From positions 43,688-107,687 of the forward strand of contig CAZEPB010000004.1 of assembly GCA_964514055.1 (NCBI GenBank): DNA of 64,000 bases, in the 5' to 3' direction. Positions 24,611 through 33,201 of this stretch are shown piece by piece; positions within the stretch are counted from its first letter, which is position 1; each line of letters begins with the position of its first letter. A program made the translations under genes and the position numbers. The notes under the pieces are model-generated. The model worked only from the letters and a program-made list of their open reading frames with translations. It did not search any database and was not told the DNA's origin. Source of the DNA: SG8-32-3 sp964514055 (GTDB lineage Archaea > Thermoproteota > Bathyarchaeia > Bathyarchaeales > Bathycorpusculaceae).

Positions 24611-26311
24611 GTTAAAATCGGAAAAGTTCTGGTCACATCCGCGTGGCCCTACATCAACGTGGTACCTCACTTGGGCAACCTCGTAGGCTCGGTCTTGTCC
24701 GCAGACGTTGCCGCGCGATATTACAGGTTGCGGGGCGATGACGTGCTTATGGTTAGCGGTTCGGATGAGCATGGTACGCCCATAGAGGTTGAAGCGTTAA
24801 GGCAGGGGATAACGCCTAAGGCGCTTACGGACAGAAACCACGCGATAGTAGCCAAATTGTTTAAGGATTGGGGCACATCCTTCGACAATTACACGCGAAC
24901 CGAAAGCCCAGTGCACAAAGAGTTCGTGCGAGGCCACGTGATGAAAATCTACAAGAACGGCTACATCTTCAGCCAAGAAACGCAGATGCTGTACTGCGAG
25001 CATGACCAGCGGTTTCTGCCCGACAGGTTTGTGGAAGGCAAATGCCCCTACTGCGGCTACGAACGAGCCCGCGGAGACCAATGCGACAGGTGCGGACGCC
25101 TTTTGGAAACCACCTTTCTCATAGAGCCTTACTGCGTAATCTGCGGAAACAAGCCCACCGTGAAAACCACCCGCCACTGGTACATCGACCTGTCACGGTT
25201 CGCAGACCAGCTCAGCCGATACCTCAAGGATAACAAGCAGCTTCCAGCAAACGCCAAAAACTTCAGTTTAAACTGGATAAAAGAAGGGTTGAAACCCAGA
25301 GCGGTAACCCGAGACGTGGAGTGGGGAATTCCAGCGCCCTTTCCAGGTGCAGAAGGCAAAACCATCTACGTCTGGGTTGACGCGGTCTTAGGCTATGTGT
25401 CAGCCACCATCGAGTACTTCAAGCGCACTGGAACACCAGAGAAATGGAGAGAATTCTGGTTTGACAAGGACGCTAAGACGCTGTACTTTGTGGGAAAAGA
25501 CAACATCCCCTTCCACACCATAATTCTCCCAGCGTTGTTGCTGGCTTCGGGCGAAGACTACAATCTTCCTTGGAACGTGTCAGCCACCGAGTTTCTCCAG
25601 TTCAAAGGCGAAAAAGCCTCTAAGAGCCAACGCGTTGGCATCTGGATAGACGAGGCGCTGGAGCTTTTCCCAGCGGATTACTGGCGGTTCTTCCTTATGG
25701 CTACGCGTCCAGAAAGCAAAGACACCAACTTCTCTTGGGATTTCTTCCTTGAAAAAATAAACGCGGACCTCAACGACACTTTCGGCAACTTCATCCATCG
25801 AACATTAACGTTCATTAACGCTCAATTCGACGGCGAAATTCCACAACCACAAAAAATAACGGCGGAAGACGAAGCGGTCCTGCAGGCTATCAGAGAAAAA
25901 GCTGAAACAGCGGCCCAAGAGTTTGAAAACGCCAAACTGCAGTCTGCCGCAAACACTCTAATCAGCATAAGCCGCGTTGGAAACCAGTACCTGAACGAAA
26001 AGGAACCTTGGAACCTGATCAAAACAGACAGGGAGAAAGCGGCAACCATCCTCAACGTAGCCGCGCAAATCGTAAAAGCTGCAGCGGTGATTTCGGTGCC
26101 TTTCATCCCGACCACTGCCGAGCGGCTCTGGCAGACACTGAAACTTGGCGGAAGCGCCCACCAAAGCAGGTGGGAAGACGCCCTGAAACCCTTGGAGGTG
26201 GGGCATGAAATAGCCAAGGCGAAGCCGCTCTTCCGAAAAATTGACGCTGACGAAAAGAAGCTGGATGAGATGTTGGCGGCGGTCAGAGAGAAAATGGCGA
26301 AAAACGCCTGA
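24611..26311 (+). CDS. metG: Methionyl-tRNA synthetase, non-canonical start
   Basis: Charges tRNA-Met. Catalytic elements are VTSAWPYINVVPHLGN (the HIGH region), a four-Cys knuckle pair (YCEHD..CPYCGYERARGDQCDRCG, then CVICGN), EWGIPAPFPG, TIYVWVDAVLGYVSAT, and KASKSQRVG in place of KMSKS. A helical anticodon domain ends the 566-residue protein. The first in-frame GTG is 24659, which would remove the essential VLVTSAWPYIN strand. No ATG, GTG or TTG lies between the stop at 24578 and that codon. GTT 24611, 7 nt after GGTGG (24599-24603), is where the start should be; ATC 24617 is another option. Confidence 0.93.
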   Translation, partial: VKIGKVLVTSAWPYINVVPHLGNLVGSVLSADVAARYYRLRGDDVLMVSGSDEHGTPIEVEALRQGITPKALTDRNHAIVAKLFKDWGTSFDNYTRTESPVHKEFVRGHVMKIYKNGYIFSQETQMLYCEHDQRFLPDRFVEGKCPYCGYERARGDQCDRCGRLLETTFLIEPYCVICGNKPTVKTTRHWYIDLSRFADQLSRYLKDNKQLPANAKNFSLNWIKEGLKPRAVTRDVEWGIPAPFPGAEGKTIYVWVDAVLGYVSATIEYFKRTGTPEKWREFWFDKDAKTLYFVGKDNIPFHTIILPALLLASGEDYNLPWNVSATEFLQFKGEKASKSQRVGIWIDEALELFPADYWRFFLMATRPESKDTNFSWDFFLEKINADLNDTFGNFIHRTLTFINAQFDGEIPQPQKITAEDEAVLQAIREKAETAAQEFENAKLQSAANTLISISRVGNQYLNEKEPWNLIKTDREKAATILNVAAQIVKAAAVISVPFIPTTAERLWQTLKLGGSAHQSRWEDALKPLEVGHEIAKAKPLFRKIDADEKKLDEMLAAVREKMAKNA

Positions 26312-26329
26312 CAAACGCGTGTGTTGAGA

Positions 26330-26977
26330 ATGCAGGTTAAAGCTGACCTTCACGTCCACACGACTTACTCGTCTGATTCAGTGATTACTCCGAAAGAGCT
26401 TGTTTTCTACGCTAAAAAACGCGGGTTAACCGCTGTGGCTGTGACCGACCACAACCAAGTTGAAGGCGCCTTTAAAATCGCTAAAGAAACCGATTTCCTG
26501 ATAATTCCAGGCACAGAAGTCTCCAGCCTACATGGGCACATAGTGGGCTTAAACGTGCAGGAGCGCATCCCAAAGGGCTTAACTGCGGATGAGACGGTTG
26601 ACCGAATCCACAAGGCTGGCGGCATCGCTATCGCGTGCCACCCCTTCGCTCTGATGAAAGGAAGCATCGGCGAGCACGTTTCTGGCAAGTTTGACGCCGT
26701 TGAGACAATGAACTCTTCGGCTTTCCCGTTTGGCAGAGCAACACGCAAAGCTAATCAGCTGGCGGAGCGGTTGAAGCTGCCTAAAGTGGCGGGAACAGAC
26801 GCACATTACGGTCCCGTAATTGGTGAAGCGTACACGGTGATTGATGCTGAGGCAAACGTTGACGCCATAGTTAAGGCTATAGCGAATGGGCGGTGTGAGC
26901 CTGCTGGGACGGCAATGCCCCTGTTTATGCGGCTTGAGAATCAAGGGCGATACCTTTGGAAGTACCTGAAAAAATAG
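26330..26977 (+). CDS. PHP-domain metal-dependent phosphoesterase
   Basis: A 215-residue PHP protein. The metal ligands are in DLHVHTTYSSDS (HxH), AVTDHNQVEG, GTEVSS, HPFALM, and GTDAH near the C-terminus. It would hydrolyse a phosphoester; the substrate is not known (families include nucleotide and phosphatase types). ATG 26330 fits the family start; TTG 26321 is an alternative. It follows metG by 18 bases and probably shares its transcript. Confidence 0.88.
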   Translation: MQVKADLHVHTTYSSDSVITPKELVFYAKKRGLTAVAVTDHNQVEGAFKIAKETDFLIIPGTEVSSLHGHIVGLNVQERIPKGLTADETVDRIHKAGGIAIACHPFALMKGSIGEHVSGKFDAVETMNSSAFPFGRATRKANQLAERLKLPKVAGTDAHYGPVIGEAYTVIDAEANVDAIVKAIANGRCEPAGTAMPLFMRLENQGRYLWKYLKK

Positions 26978-27011
26978 AGGCGGGCTTCAAAAAAACGCTG
27001 TCTGTTAGTTG

Positions 27012-28346
27012 TTATTTTCTTTTGATTAGGTAGATTAGCAACCCTAAGCCAGCGCCGATTACTGCCGCTGCGATAGCCACACCTACGATTATTTCCAGTT
27101 GCTCTGTTTGTTGCGGTTCTTCGCTGGGCGTCGGGGTCGGCGTTTGTGCAGGTGAAGCTGTTGCTGTCGGAGATGGTGAGGGTGACGGCGATGGAGAAGG
27201 CTCAACAAAGCTTGATATCAAGGGTGCTTGAGGATTTGGCGCATCCAAAAAGGGAATAAAAGTTACGTTGCCAAGGTTGTAATCGTTTTTGTAGTCAATG
27301 ATTGTTTGATTTATCGCTGAAGCATCCGTTGTTCCCCACCAATTGTATGTGGCATCAAGGTTAGCCGAAGATCCCAAGGAGAGGTTGTATTGAGTATTAT
27401 TTTCTAAATTATTATAGATGATTCTTGTGGAGGATTGAGCCGAGTGGATGCCATATTTATTGAAAGCAATGGTGTTGTATTGTACGTTCACATTTACATC
27501 GTAGCCATATATATTGCACCCGCCAGAGCAATATAACACTAAATTATGCTCAAACGTTACGCTGGCTCTACCGTGTGCGGCGAATCCTGTGCAATTAGCA
27601 ATAATATTGTTAACAACCCTAACGTTGCTATCACTTGATACGCTGATTCCAGAAAATCCTGTGTAAAATAGGTTGTTTTCAATAGTCGGTGAGCCACCTT
27701 GAACGTGAATTTTTTTATCTATCATGGTATTATTGATAAAAACTGGTGAACCGCCATCAACAGCCACTGAACCATCAGTAATCAAATTGTTAGAGATTAC
27801 AGAATTGCCGCCATATATCTCAAGTCCGCCCAAAGTGCGACCATCACCATTTAAAACACTTAAAACGCTATTATCCAACTTTACAGAGACGTCATGGATA
27901 TAAATGCTCAATGAGACAACATTCACGTTTTCAATGATGCAACCTGTCCCTGTTTGAGCGTTCCAGTCGTTACTTTCACTTGTAAATTCTAATATTCCGT
28001 TATAATAGGAACTGCCAAAAGGCTCCCCACCACGAAAACCACCATCAAGAGTAATAGGCTCAGCACTTGTGCCTATTGCTCGGAGTGTCCCGTTTACCTC
28101 CAAAGTGTTGATGTTAAAGTGCACATCGGTTCCAGGCTCAATCGTTACAGTTACGCCTTTTGCTATTGCGGTTGGTCCAGTTAAGCTGTATGGGCTGTTT
28201 GCTTTTGTCCATGTGGTGTCTGAGCTTATTATGCCAATAACCTCAGTAGTAGCTTGCACCGTTTCAAAGTGCATGGCACTTGCTAAAACTAATCCGCCAA
28301 CCAAAATAGCTGCCAAGAATGCACTCGGGAGTGACTTGTTGTTCAC
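27012..28346 (-). CDS. Cell-surface right-handed beta-helix protein (copy 1)
   Basis: A 444-residue NosD-like protein. A signal peptide (about 1-32) is followed by parallel beta-helix repeats rich in Asn turns (NNIIANCTGFAAHG, NLVLYCSGG, NNLENNTQYNLSLGSSANLDATYNWWGTTD). A Ser/Pro/Thr stalk and a C-terminal TM segment (IIVGVAIAAAVIGAGLGLLIYLIKRK) complete it. GTG 28346 has AGAGGA upstream. It is a tandem duplicate of the gene at 28510-29907: same architecture, similar start region and similar upstream DNA. Confidence 0.8.
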   Translation of the reverse strand: MNNKSLPSAFLAAILVGGLVLASAMHFETVQATTEVIGIISSDTTWTKANSPYSLTGPTAIAKGVTVTIEPGTDVHFNINTLEVNGTLRAIGTSAEPITLDGGFRGGEPFGSSYYNGILEFTSESNDWNAQTGTGCIIENVNVVSLSIYIHDVSVKLDNSVLSVLNGDGRTLGGLEIYGGNSVISNNLITDGSVAVDGGSPVFINNTMIDKKIHVQGGSPTIENNLFYTGFSGISVSSDSNVRVVNNIIANCTGFAAHGRASVTFEHNLVLYCSGGCNIYGYDVNVNVQYNTIAFNKYGIHSAQSSTRIIYNNLENNTQYNLSLGSSANLDATYNWWGTTDASAINQTIIDYKNDYNLGNVTFIPFLDAPNPQAPLISSFVEPSPSPSPSPSPTATASPAQTPTPTPSEEPQQTEQLEIIVGVAIAAAVIGAGLGLLIYLIKRK

Positions 28347-28348
28347 TA

Positions 28349-28430
28349 TGCATTCCTCTAACTAGAAATAACCCATGCTCATGATAAAAAGGGTTTTTGT
28401 AAAGAAACCTTGACTCAAAATTTTTTGACA
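28349..28430 (-). repeat. Duplicated upstream region, copy 1
   Basis: The stretch containing TGCATTCCTCTAACTAGAAA and ATAACCCATGCT, a following GATAAAAAGGGTT, then CTTGACTC and TTTTGACAAG, recurs at 29910-29990 with few changes. It therefore carries the promoter and leader of both beta-helix genes and was duplicated with them. Confidence 0.65.
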
Positions 28431-28509
28431 AGAGCTACAGTTGCATGCCTCTGCAGAGTATGAATTGAAGATGGGTTAGAAAAGCGGAGATTGATTCACG
28501 CTTCTTTAG

Positions 28510-29907
28510 TTATTTCTTTTTGATAAGGTAGATTAGCAAGCCTGCTCCAGCGGCAAATATAGTTATTATGATAGCAGCACCTATGATTGTCTCTAGTTCT
28601 GGAGTTAACGTAGGTTCTTGGCTGGGCTTCGGCGTTGGTGTTGACGTCGGCGTGACAGATTGACCAGATGTTGCAGGGTTTGGCTCAGTCAAAAACGGAA
28701 CAAACGTTACTTTGCCCAAGGTGGAGTCATCATCGAAATCGTGGATTGACTGACTGATTGCTTGGGGGTCGGTTGTTCCCCACCAGTTATCTGTGGCATC
28801 GAGGTTGTTTGGAGATGACAGGTAGACGCTTTGATTGTTGCCTTCGATATTATTGTAGGTAACTGATAGTGGAGCACTTGTTGCTATGCCTACATTGTTG
28901 TTTTCTATGGTGTTATTTTCAACTGTCACTGGAAGAGTTGAGTCGATACCCAAAGTCGTGTTGCGGATAAGGTTCCGTTGAATGGTTACCACAGCGTTAT
29001 GGTCGCCATAAAGTAGACCTGTTTCGTTGATGCCGATTCCGTAGGAACAATCATAAATTGTGTTGCCATATATCAGGGCATTACCCGTGCCTTCGTAAAA
29101 GCCTATACCTCTGCCATAACATCCATAAATTGTATTGTTAGTTATGGTGGCGTTTTCGGTCTCAAACCCAATTCCCTGCGCAGCTTGGCTAATATTTCCG
29201 ATAATGACATTGCCTGACACGAAGGGAGTAGCTTTCCGCGTAATTATAATTACATTGTTATTTCTGTCATAACGTTGAGCCACAAGCTCCCAAAAGTAAT
29301 GGTATTGTTGAGAGACCGTATTATTAGCAATCACAGCTGAACCTGCATAAACACCGATTCCTCCCACAATAGTGTTGTTAGAGATTTCTGGAGTTCCACC
29401 CCAGATATCGATGTTACCCAGAAAACTGTTGCTTATTTTTGGTGAACCACCATTAATAACCAAGTTTCCAATAACGGCGTTTTCAATAATGCAGCCCGAT
29501 TGAGTCTGTTGACTCCAGTTCGTGCTTGATGGTGAAAAAACGATTGAATAGTCGTTATCTCCTGTCGTTATCTTCCATCCTCCTGTGCTTATAGGTGTAC
29601 CTCCGTGGAAGTCTATCGGCTCGCTGCTTGTGCCACGAGCGATTAATGTGCCGTTTATCTGAAGGTGATATTCATTAAGTTGAACAATAGTTCCAGGCTC
29701 GATAGTTAATGTCGCTTCCGAAGCAACCGTGATTGAACTGGTCAAGTTGTAAGGGCTGTTTGCTTTAGTCCATGTGGTACTCGAATAGATTATACCAGCG
29801 ACTTCTGTAGCCGCTTGTACCGTGCCAAACTGACTGGCATTGACTAAAAACAATCCGCTTATCAGGATGGCTGTTAAGAATGCCCTCGCGAGTGACTTAG
29901 TGTTCAC
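28510..29907 (-). CDS. Cell-surface right-handed beta-helix protein (copy 2)
   Basis: A 465-residue paralogue of the protein at 27012-28346. It has the same signal peptide region (MNTKSLARAFLTAILISGLFLVNASQFGTVQAATEVAGIIYSSTTWTKANSPYNLT), beta-helix repeats (NNTIVGGIGVYAGSAVIANNTV; NTIYGCYGRGIGFYEG), the terminal NLDATDNWWGTTDPQAISQSI motif, a Pro/Thr stalk, and a C-terminal TM anchor. GTG 29907 is the start. These are probably surface binding or polysaccharide-active proteins; no catalytic residues can be assigned. Confidence 0.8.
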   Translation of the reverse strand: MNTKSLARAFLTAILISGLFLVNASQFGTVQAATEVAGIIYSSTTWTKANSPYNLTSSITVASEATLTIEPGTIVQLNEYHLQINGTLIARGTSSEPIDFHGGTPISTGGWKITTGDNDYSIVFSPSSTNWSQQTQSGCIIENAVIGNLVINGGSPKISNSFLGNIDIWGGTPEISNNTIVGGIGVYAGSAVIANNTVSQQYHYFWELVAQRYDRNNNVIIITRKATPFVSGNVIIGNISQAAQGIGFETENATITNNTIYGCYGRGIGFYEGTGNALIYGNTIYDCSYGIGINETGLLYGDHNAVVTIQRNLIRNTTLGIDSTLPVTVENNTIENNNVGIATSAPLSVTYNNIEGNNQSVYLSSPNNLDATDNWWGTTDPQAISQSIHDFDDDSTLGKVTFVPFLTEPNPATSGQSVTPTSTPTPKPSQEPTLTPELETIIGAAIIITIFAAGAGLLIYLIKKK

Positions 29908-29909
29908 AA

Positions 29910-29990
29910 TGCATTCCTCTAACTAGAAATAACCCATGCTTACGATAAAAAAGGGTTATTGTAAAGATTCCTTGACTCAAGTTTTCTTGA
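29910..29990 (-). repeat. Duplicated upstream region, copy 2
   Basis: Matches 28349-28430 (TGCATTCCTCTAACTAGAAA, ATAACCCATGCT, GATAAAAAAGGGTTATTGTA, CTTGACTCA). It is the promoter and leader of the second beta-helix gene. Confidence 0.65.
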
Positions 29991-30107
29991 CAAGCGGCAT
30001 ATTTGTCGCTTAATAGCCATTCATTGCAGAAACCTATAGAGGAGGTCTATCCATATTGGCGCTTTTTACAACCAAAAAGAGCCGCAGTCAAACCAAAGTT
30101 GACTCTA

Positions 30108-30129
30108 TATATAAGGGGGGTATAGACAA
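30108..30129 (+). repeat. Inward-facing TATA/G-rich element, copy E
   Basis: TATATAAGGGGGGTATAGAC plus AA, 22 bases identical to copy F (32959-32980, opposite strand). Both copies continue into an A/T run and TCAC. It sits 17 bases from the 3' end of the radical SAM gene and points at it, so it drives no adjacent sense gene. Confidence 0.8.
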
Positions 30130-30145
30130 TTTTTCACGCGTCAGT

Positions 30146-30778
30146 TCACCAGAAGCAAGGGATGTAATCTCTAACCCGTAACGGCACACCCAACGACTCT
30201 GCAACCGCCTTGACTTTTTCCATGTTAACTTCAGGCATCCTCACCGCTGAAACCTCCACATCTAACCCAGCCTTCTTCGCTTTCTTAACGAACTCCAGCA
30301 CAGCCGCGAAACCGCCATCAAACATGGGTCTGCAATTCTCCGCGTAACTCGCTTCATCATGACCGTTCAAGCTCACGCTGACGCTGCTAACGCCAGCAGC
30401 ACGCAACTCTTCGACAACTTCTCTGCCTTTATTCAGCACGTAACCGTGACCATTCGTGTTAACCCGAATCGGAACTGAACCGCCACAGCGTTTCCGTATC
30501 CAACGCGCAACCTCCAACAAAACATCCAACCGCGCAGTTGACTCGCCAAAACCGCAGAAAACCACCTCATCCCAACGTCTCAACGCCAAAGCGGCTTCCA
30601 ACTCAGCTTTCACTTCGGCTGTTGTCGGCTCCTTTTCCAGCTTCAAGTTGAAACCGCCAACGCCCTGCTTGAAGTTGCGGAAGCAGAACCAGCAGTCGTT
30701 TGAGCATCTGTTGGTGATGTTCAGGTAAAGGTTGTTGTCCAGCCAATAGGCGATTCTCGGTTTTTCCTCGTGAACCAC
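30146..30778 (-). CDS. Radical SAM protein, TatD-associated type
   Basis: A 210-residue radical SAM enzyme. The 4Fe-4S motif is CSNDCWFC (25-32), followed by GFGESTARLDVLLEV (GE motif for SAM) and VNTNGHGYVLN. It lacks an extra C-terminal cluster domain. Short radical SAM proteins of this form are annotated as TatD family-associated; no tatD is in the window, and the substrate is unknown. GTG 30778 has AGGTGG six nt upstream. It lies just inside element E. Confidence 0.8.
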   Translation of the reverse strand: MVHEEKPRIAYWLDNNLYLNITNRCSNDCWFCFRNFKQGVGGFNLKLEKEPTTAEVKAELEAALALRRWDEVVFCGFGESTARLDVLLEVARWIRKRCGGSVPIRVNTNGHGYVLNKGREVVEELRAAGVSSVSVSLNGHDEASYAENCRPMFDGGFAAVLEFVKKAKKAGLDVEVSAVRMPEVNMEKVKAVAESLGVPLRVRDYIPCFW

Positions 30779-30898
30779 GCGCTTCCACCTTGACGTTACA
30801 AGCTGTTAAACGCGTATTTGACTATATAGTTTATAGTTTCTACATACCAAAATGTTTTAAGTAAACTGAACCACCGTTTGGCTTGGAAAGAGGGCAGA

Positions 30899-30985
30899 AT
30901 GAAGAAAGTGCCACTTTTTGAACATGAGATTCCGTGCTACAAAAAGCGCAGAACGGTTTGGGTACCCAAAAAGCAAACCCGATAA
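30899..30985 (+). CDS. 28-residue basic peptide (possible small gene)
   Basis: ATG 30899 begins MKKVPLFEHEIPCYKKRRTV... ending at TAA 30985. A TATA-like GTTTTAAG near 30855 and AAAGAGGG about 5 nt before the ATG give it both a promoter and ribosome-binding site, and hairpins follow at 31021. No homologue is recognised. It could be a real small protein or a leader peptide. Confidence 0.4.
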   Translation: MKKVPLFEHEIPCYKKRRTVWVPKKQTR

Positions 30986-31020
30986 AACTGCGCATGCGTC
31001 TTACCCTAAAAAGCTAGAAG

Positions 31021-31054
31021 GGAAAAAGAGGTTTTCCGCTCTATTTTGGAGCGG
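31021..31054. terminator. Tandem hairpins between convergent genes
   Basis: GGAAAA (31021-31026) pairs with TTTTCC (31032-31037), and CCGCTC (31036-31041) pairs with GAGCGG (31049-31054) around TATTTTG. The two stems overlap by two bases, so they are alternatives or stack. They lie immediately at the end of the 31055-31867 gene. Confidence 0.45.
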
Positions 31055-31867
31055 TTAACGCGTTTTGCGGCGTTGCCTTCTATAAATTATTAACGCAAGT
31101 AAAGCAGCAATCAAAATCAAGGGAATGACAATCCATAACGTGACTTCCAGAGTTTCGTCTTCACTGTCAGAAAACGAGATTGCCAAATCACCCAGTAATG
31201 GCTTATCGTATTCGGAGTGCACCTCGATGGATACAACCTGCGTGTTGCCTTCTTGAGTTGTCGTGTAGTTTATCGGGTTCCACACCGAATCCGACTGAGT
31301 GGTGTACGCATGCAAGTTTGAAACGTTTACGTCCATGCGTATGGTGAAGTAAGCTGTTGAGTTGAGGCTCTCTGGCGAAAGGTATGGACTAATGTTTAGG
31401 TCGTACAGGAACAAGTAGCTTCCGTTTATCCGCTGAACAGGATGCTCATAATGGATTTTGAGCAGAAACTGCTCCTGAACAGGTGCGATTACGCAGTATA
31501 TCATGTTCCAGTCGCCGATGGCTGTGTGATGCGTATCGAAGGGGTAATCGCTCCAGTCAAGCTCTGCGTGATTCATTGACACATAAATGTTGGTTGTGTC
31601 GGGAGGTGTGGGGTAAACCATGGGCAGCTCGGTTGGAAGGCAGGATGATTTGTTGTCTGTGTCTGTTAGGATTTGCAGTGGGTATGTGCCGTCGATTTTC
31701 GCCCAAAGGGTTCCGTTGATGCGGGTGATGGTGTAGTGGATGTATTCTTCGGGCATAGCTATAATTAGGTTTGCCGTGTCAGGGTTGGCTGCTGCCAAGT
31801 TGGCTAATCCCGCTGAGATTAGAAGTGTGAAGATGAACGTTGCGGCTAACTTTTTCGTCGTGTGCAT
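31055..31867 (-). CDS. Secreted membrane-anchored protein of unknown function
   Basis: A 270-residue protein with a signal peptide (MHTTKKLAATFIFTLLISAGLANLAAA), an extracellular beta-rich region containing several NGT/NYT/NVS sequons, and a C-terminal TM segment (LWIVIPLILIAALLALIIYRRQRRK). No domain was named. It faces away from the transglutaminase-like gene at 31967, 99 bases apart, so they may share a divergent control region. Confidence 0.65.
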   Translation of the reverse strand: MHTTKKLAATFIFTLLISAGLANLAAANPDTANLIIAMPEEYIHYTITRINGTLWAKIDGTYPLQILTDTDNKSSCLPTELPMVYPTPPDTTNIYVSMNHAELDWSDYPFDTHHTAIGDWNMIYCVIAPVQEQFLLKIHYEHPVQRINGSYLFLYDLNISPYLSPESLNSTAYFTIRMDVNVSNLHAYTTQSDSVWNPINYTTTQEGNTQVVSIEVHSEYDKPLLGDLAISFSDSEDETLEVTLWIVIPLILIAALLALIIYRRQRRKTR

Positions 31868-31966
31868 CAGTTAATACTGTGTTGTGGTTCCCCATATGTT
31901 TTTTTGGTGGCTGCTAGGGCTTGAATGTTTATATGATTTGGATGAGAAGGTATAGTTGAAGTTAAG

Positions 31967-32881
31967 ATGGGTTCCAAGGCGCTTGCTGCGTTTGCTATTA
32001 TACTTGTGATAGTGGTTGCCGTTTTTGTTTTAGACACGAGTTCGCTTCTTGACCCTGTTTTAGACAGGCTTTCGCTTCGTGAACCTGAAGACACACCTAA
32101 GGCGGTTTTGATGATGGATGGCTACGTGGACGAAGCTGCAGAGAGCTCATACACGATTGCGTATTCGGTTTCTAACGTGGGAAACGCCACTGCACAGAAT
32201 GTTACGCTTGCAGCGGTTGTTGACGGTGAACAGCAAGCTGCAGAGCAGATCTCGTCGCTTTCGGCTGGGGACAGCGCGAACTATTCTCTGGTGGTTTCAG
32301 CGGCTTCTGACGAGCTACACATCGTGTCGTTGCAGGCTTCCTGCGAAGATTCTGCGGATGCTTACTCTTTTTCGTTTGGTGCGGATGTGCCGCGAACTTT
32401 CAGCGATGACCCTGAACGCGTAAAGTTGTTTGTAACTCCTCGAGAACCCAGCGTGGTTGCGCTTAAGAACGAGGTGCTGAAGGATGCGGCGCTGAAATTG
32501 AAAGATTGGATTGCGCTGAGGAACTGGGTTGGAGATAACATTCAGTATCGGTATGATGAGGATGTTTATGGGGTTCGTGAGTATTGGCAGTTTGGGAAAG
32601 AAACCATCAGCTTGAAGACTGGTGACTGTGAAGACTTTGCGATTCTTTTGTGTTCGCTTCTTCGCTCGGCTGGGTACTCTGCAGATGACGTTTACGTGGT
32701 TATAGGCAAGAACGCTGAGGGGTACCATGCGTGGGTGAAAATTAACTTGGACACGATAGGCTGGTATAATTTGGAGCCGCAGGAAAACGGTTGGGCAACG
32801 CTTGTAGGAGACTTTCTAACCCTGTCTGATTATCAGGCGCTGTACCAGTTCAACGACCAACAATTCCACCAAATAGGATAA
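31967..32881 (+). CDS. Membrane-anchored transglutaminase-like protein
   Basis: A 304-residue protein. An N-terminal TM anchor (about 5-24) and a CARDB-like beta domain (about 40-130, YSVSNVGNATAQNVTL) precede a transglutaminase-like core with TGDCEDFAILLCSLLRSAG (Cys), GYHAWVKI (His) and YNLEPQ (the Asp position is Glu). Such proteins in archaea act as surface peptidases. It is a second example in the window besides 22539-24335. Its end is 77 bases from element F. Confidence 0.8.
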   Translation: MGSKALAAFAIILVIVVAVFVLDTSSLLDPVLDRLSLREPEDTPKAVLMMDGYVDEAAESSYTIAYSVSNVGNATAQNVTLAAVVDGEQQAAEQISSLSAGDSANYSLVVSAASDELHIVSLQASCEDSADAYSFSFGADVPRTFSDDPERVKLFVTPREPSVVALKNEVLKDAALKLKDWIALRNWVGDNIQYRYDEDVYGVREYWQFGKETISLKTGDCEDFAILLCSLLRSAGYSADDVYVVIGKNAEGYHAWVKINLDTIGWYNLEPQENGWATLVGDFLTLSDYQALYQFNDQQFHQIG

Positions 32882-32958
32882 CGACATGCGCTTTCTTCAT
32901 CTAAAAGAACGCTGGTTAACGGCGGAACAGTTCTCCATGCGTTTCTTTTGTGTGATTT

Positions 32959-32980
32959 TTGTCTATACCCCCCTTATATA
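32959..32980 (-). repeat. Inward-facing TATA/G-rich element, copy F
   Basis: Minus-strand 22-mer identical to copy E at 30108-30129, beginning TATATAAGGGGGGTATAGAC. It points left into the 3' end of the transglutaminase-like gene. E and F together bound the 30.1-33.0 kb block. Confidence 0.8.
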
Positions 32981-33130
32981 AAGGGTGAAATTAAGGGCGA
33001 CTCTGGTTTTGTTGAAGTGGAGGTAGTGAAGCTGTTTTTCTCCCATTGTACCTTATATAAACTGCCTTACACATTATTTCAGTAACCCAAATATTTTTTA
33101 CACATTCGTCCACGATATAAGGCGATAAGC

Positions 33131-33177
33131 TTATATATGTTTATGGTAGATGTGGTTTCCATGACATATGGAAACCA
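33131..33177 (+). promoter_or_regulatory. glnA-1 promoter with perfect 10-bp operator palindrome
   Basis: The TATA box TTATATATG (33131-33139) is followed 13 nt later by TGGTTTCCAT-N5-ATGGAAACCA (33153-33177), a perfect 10-bp inverted repeat over the predicted start of transcription. That is a repressor-type position. The glnA-2 promoter has the same TATA sequence, the same 13-nt spacing and an 8/10 version of the palindrome. Confidence 0.75.
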
Positions 33178-33201
33178 AAACTGCGAAAAATGGTGAAAAG
33201 C

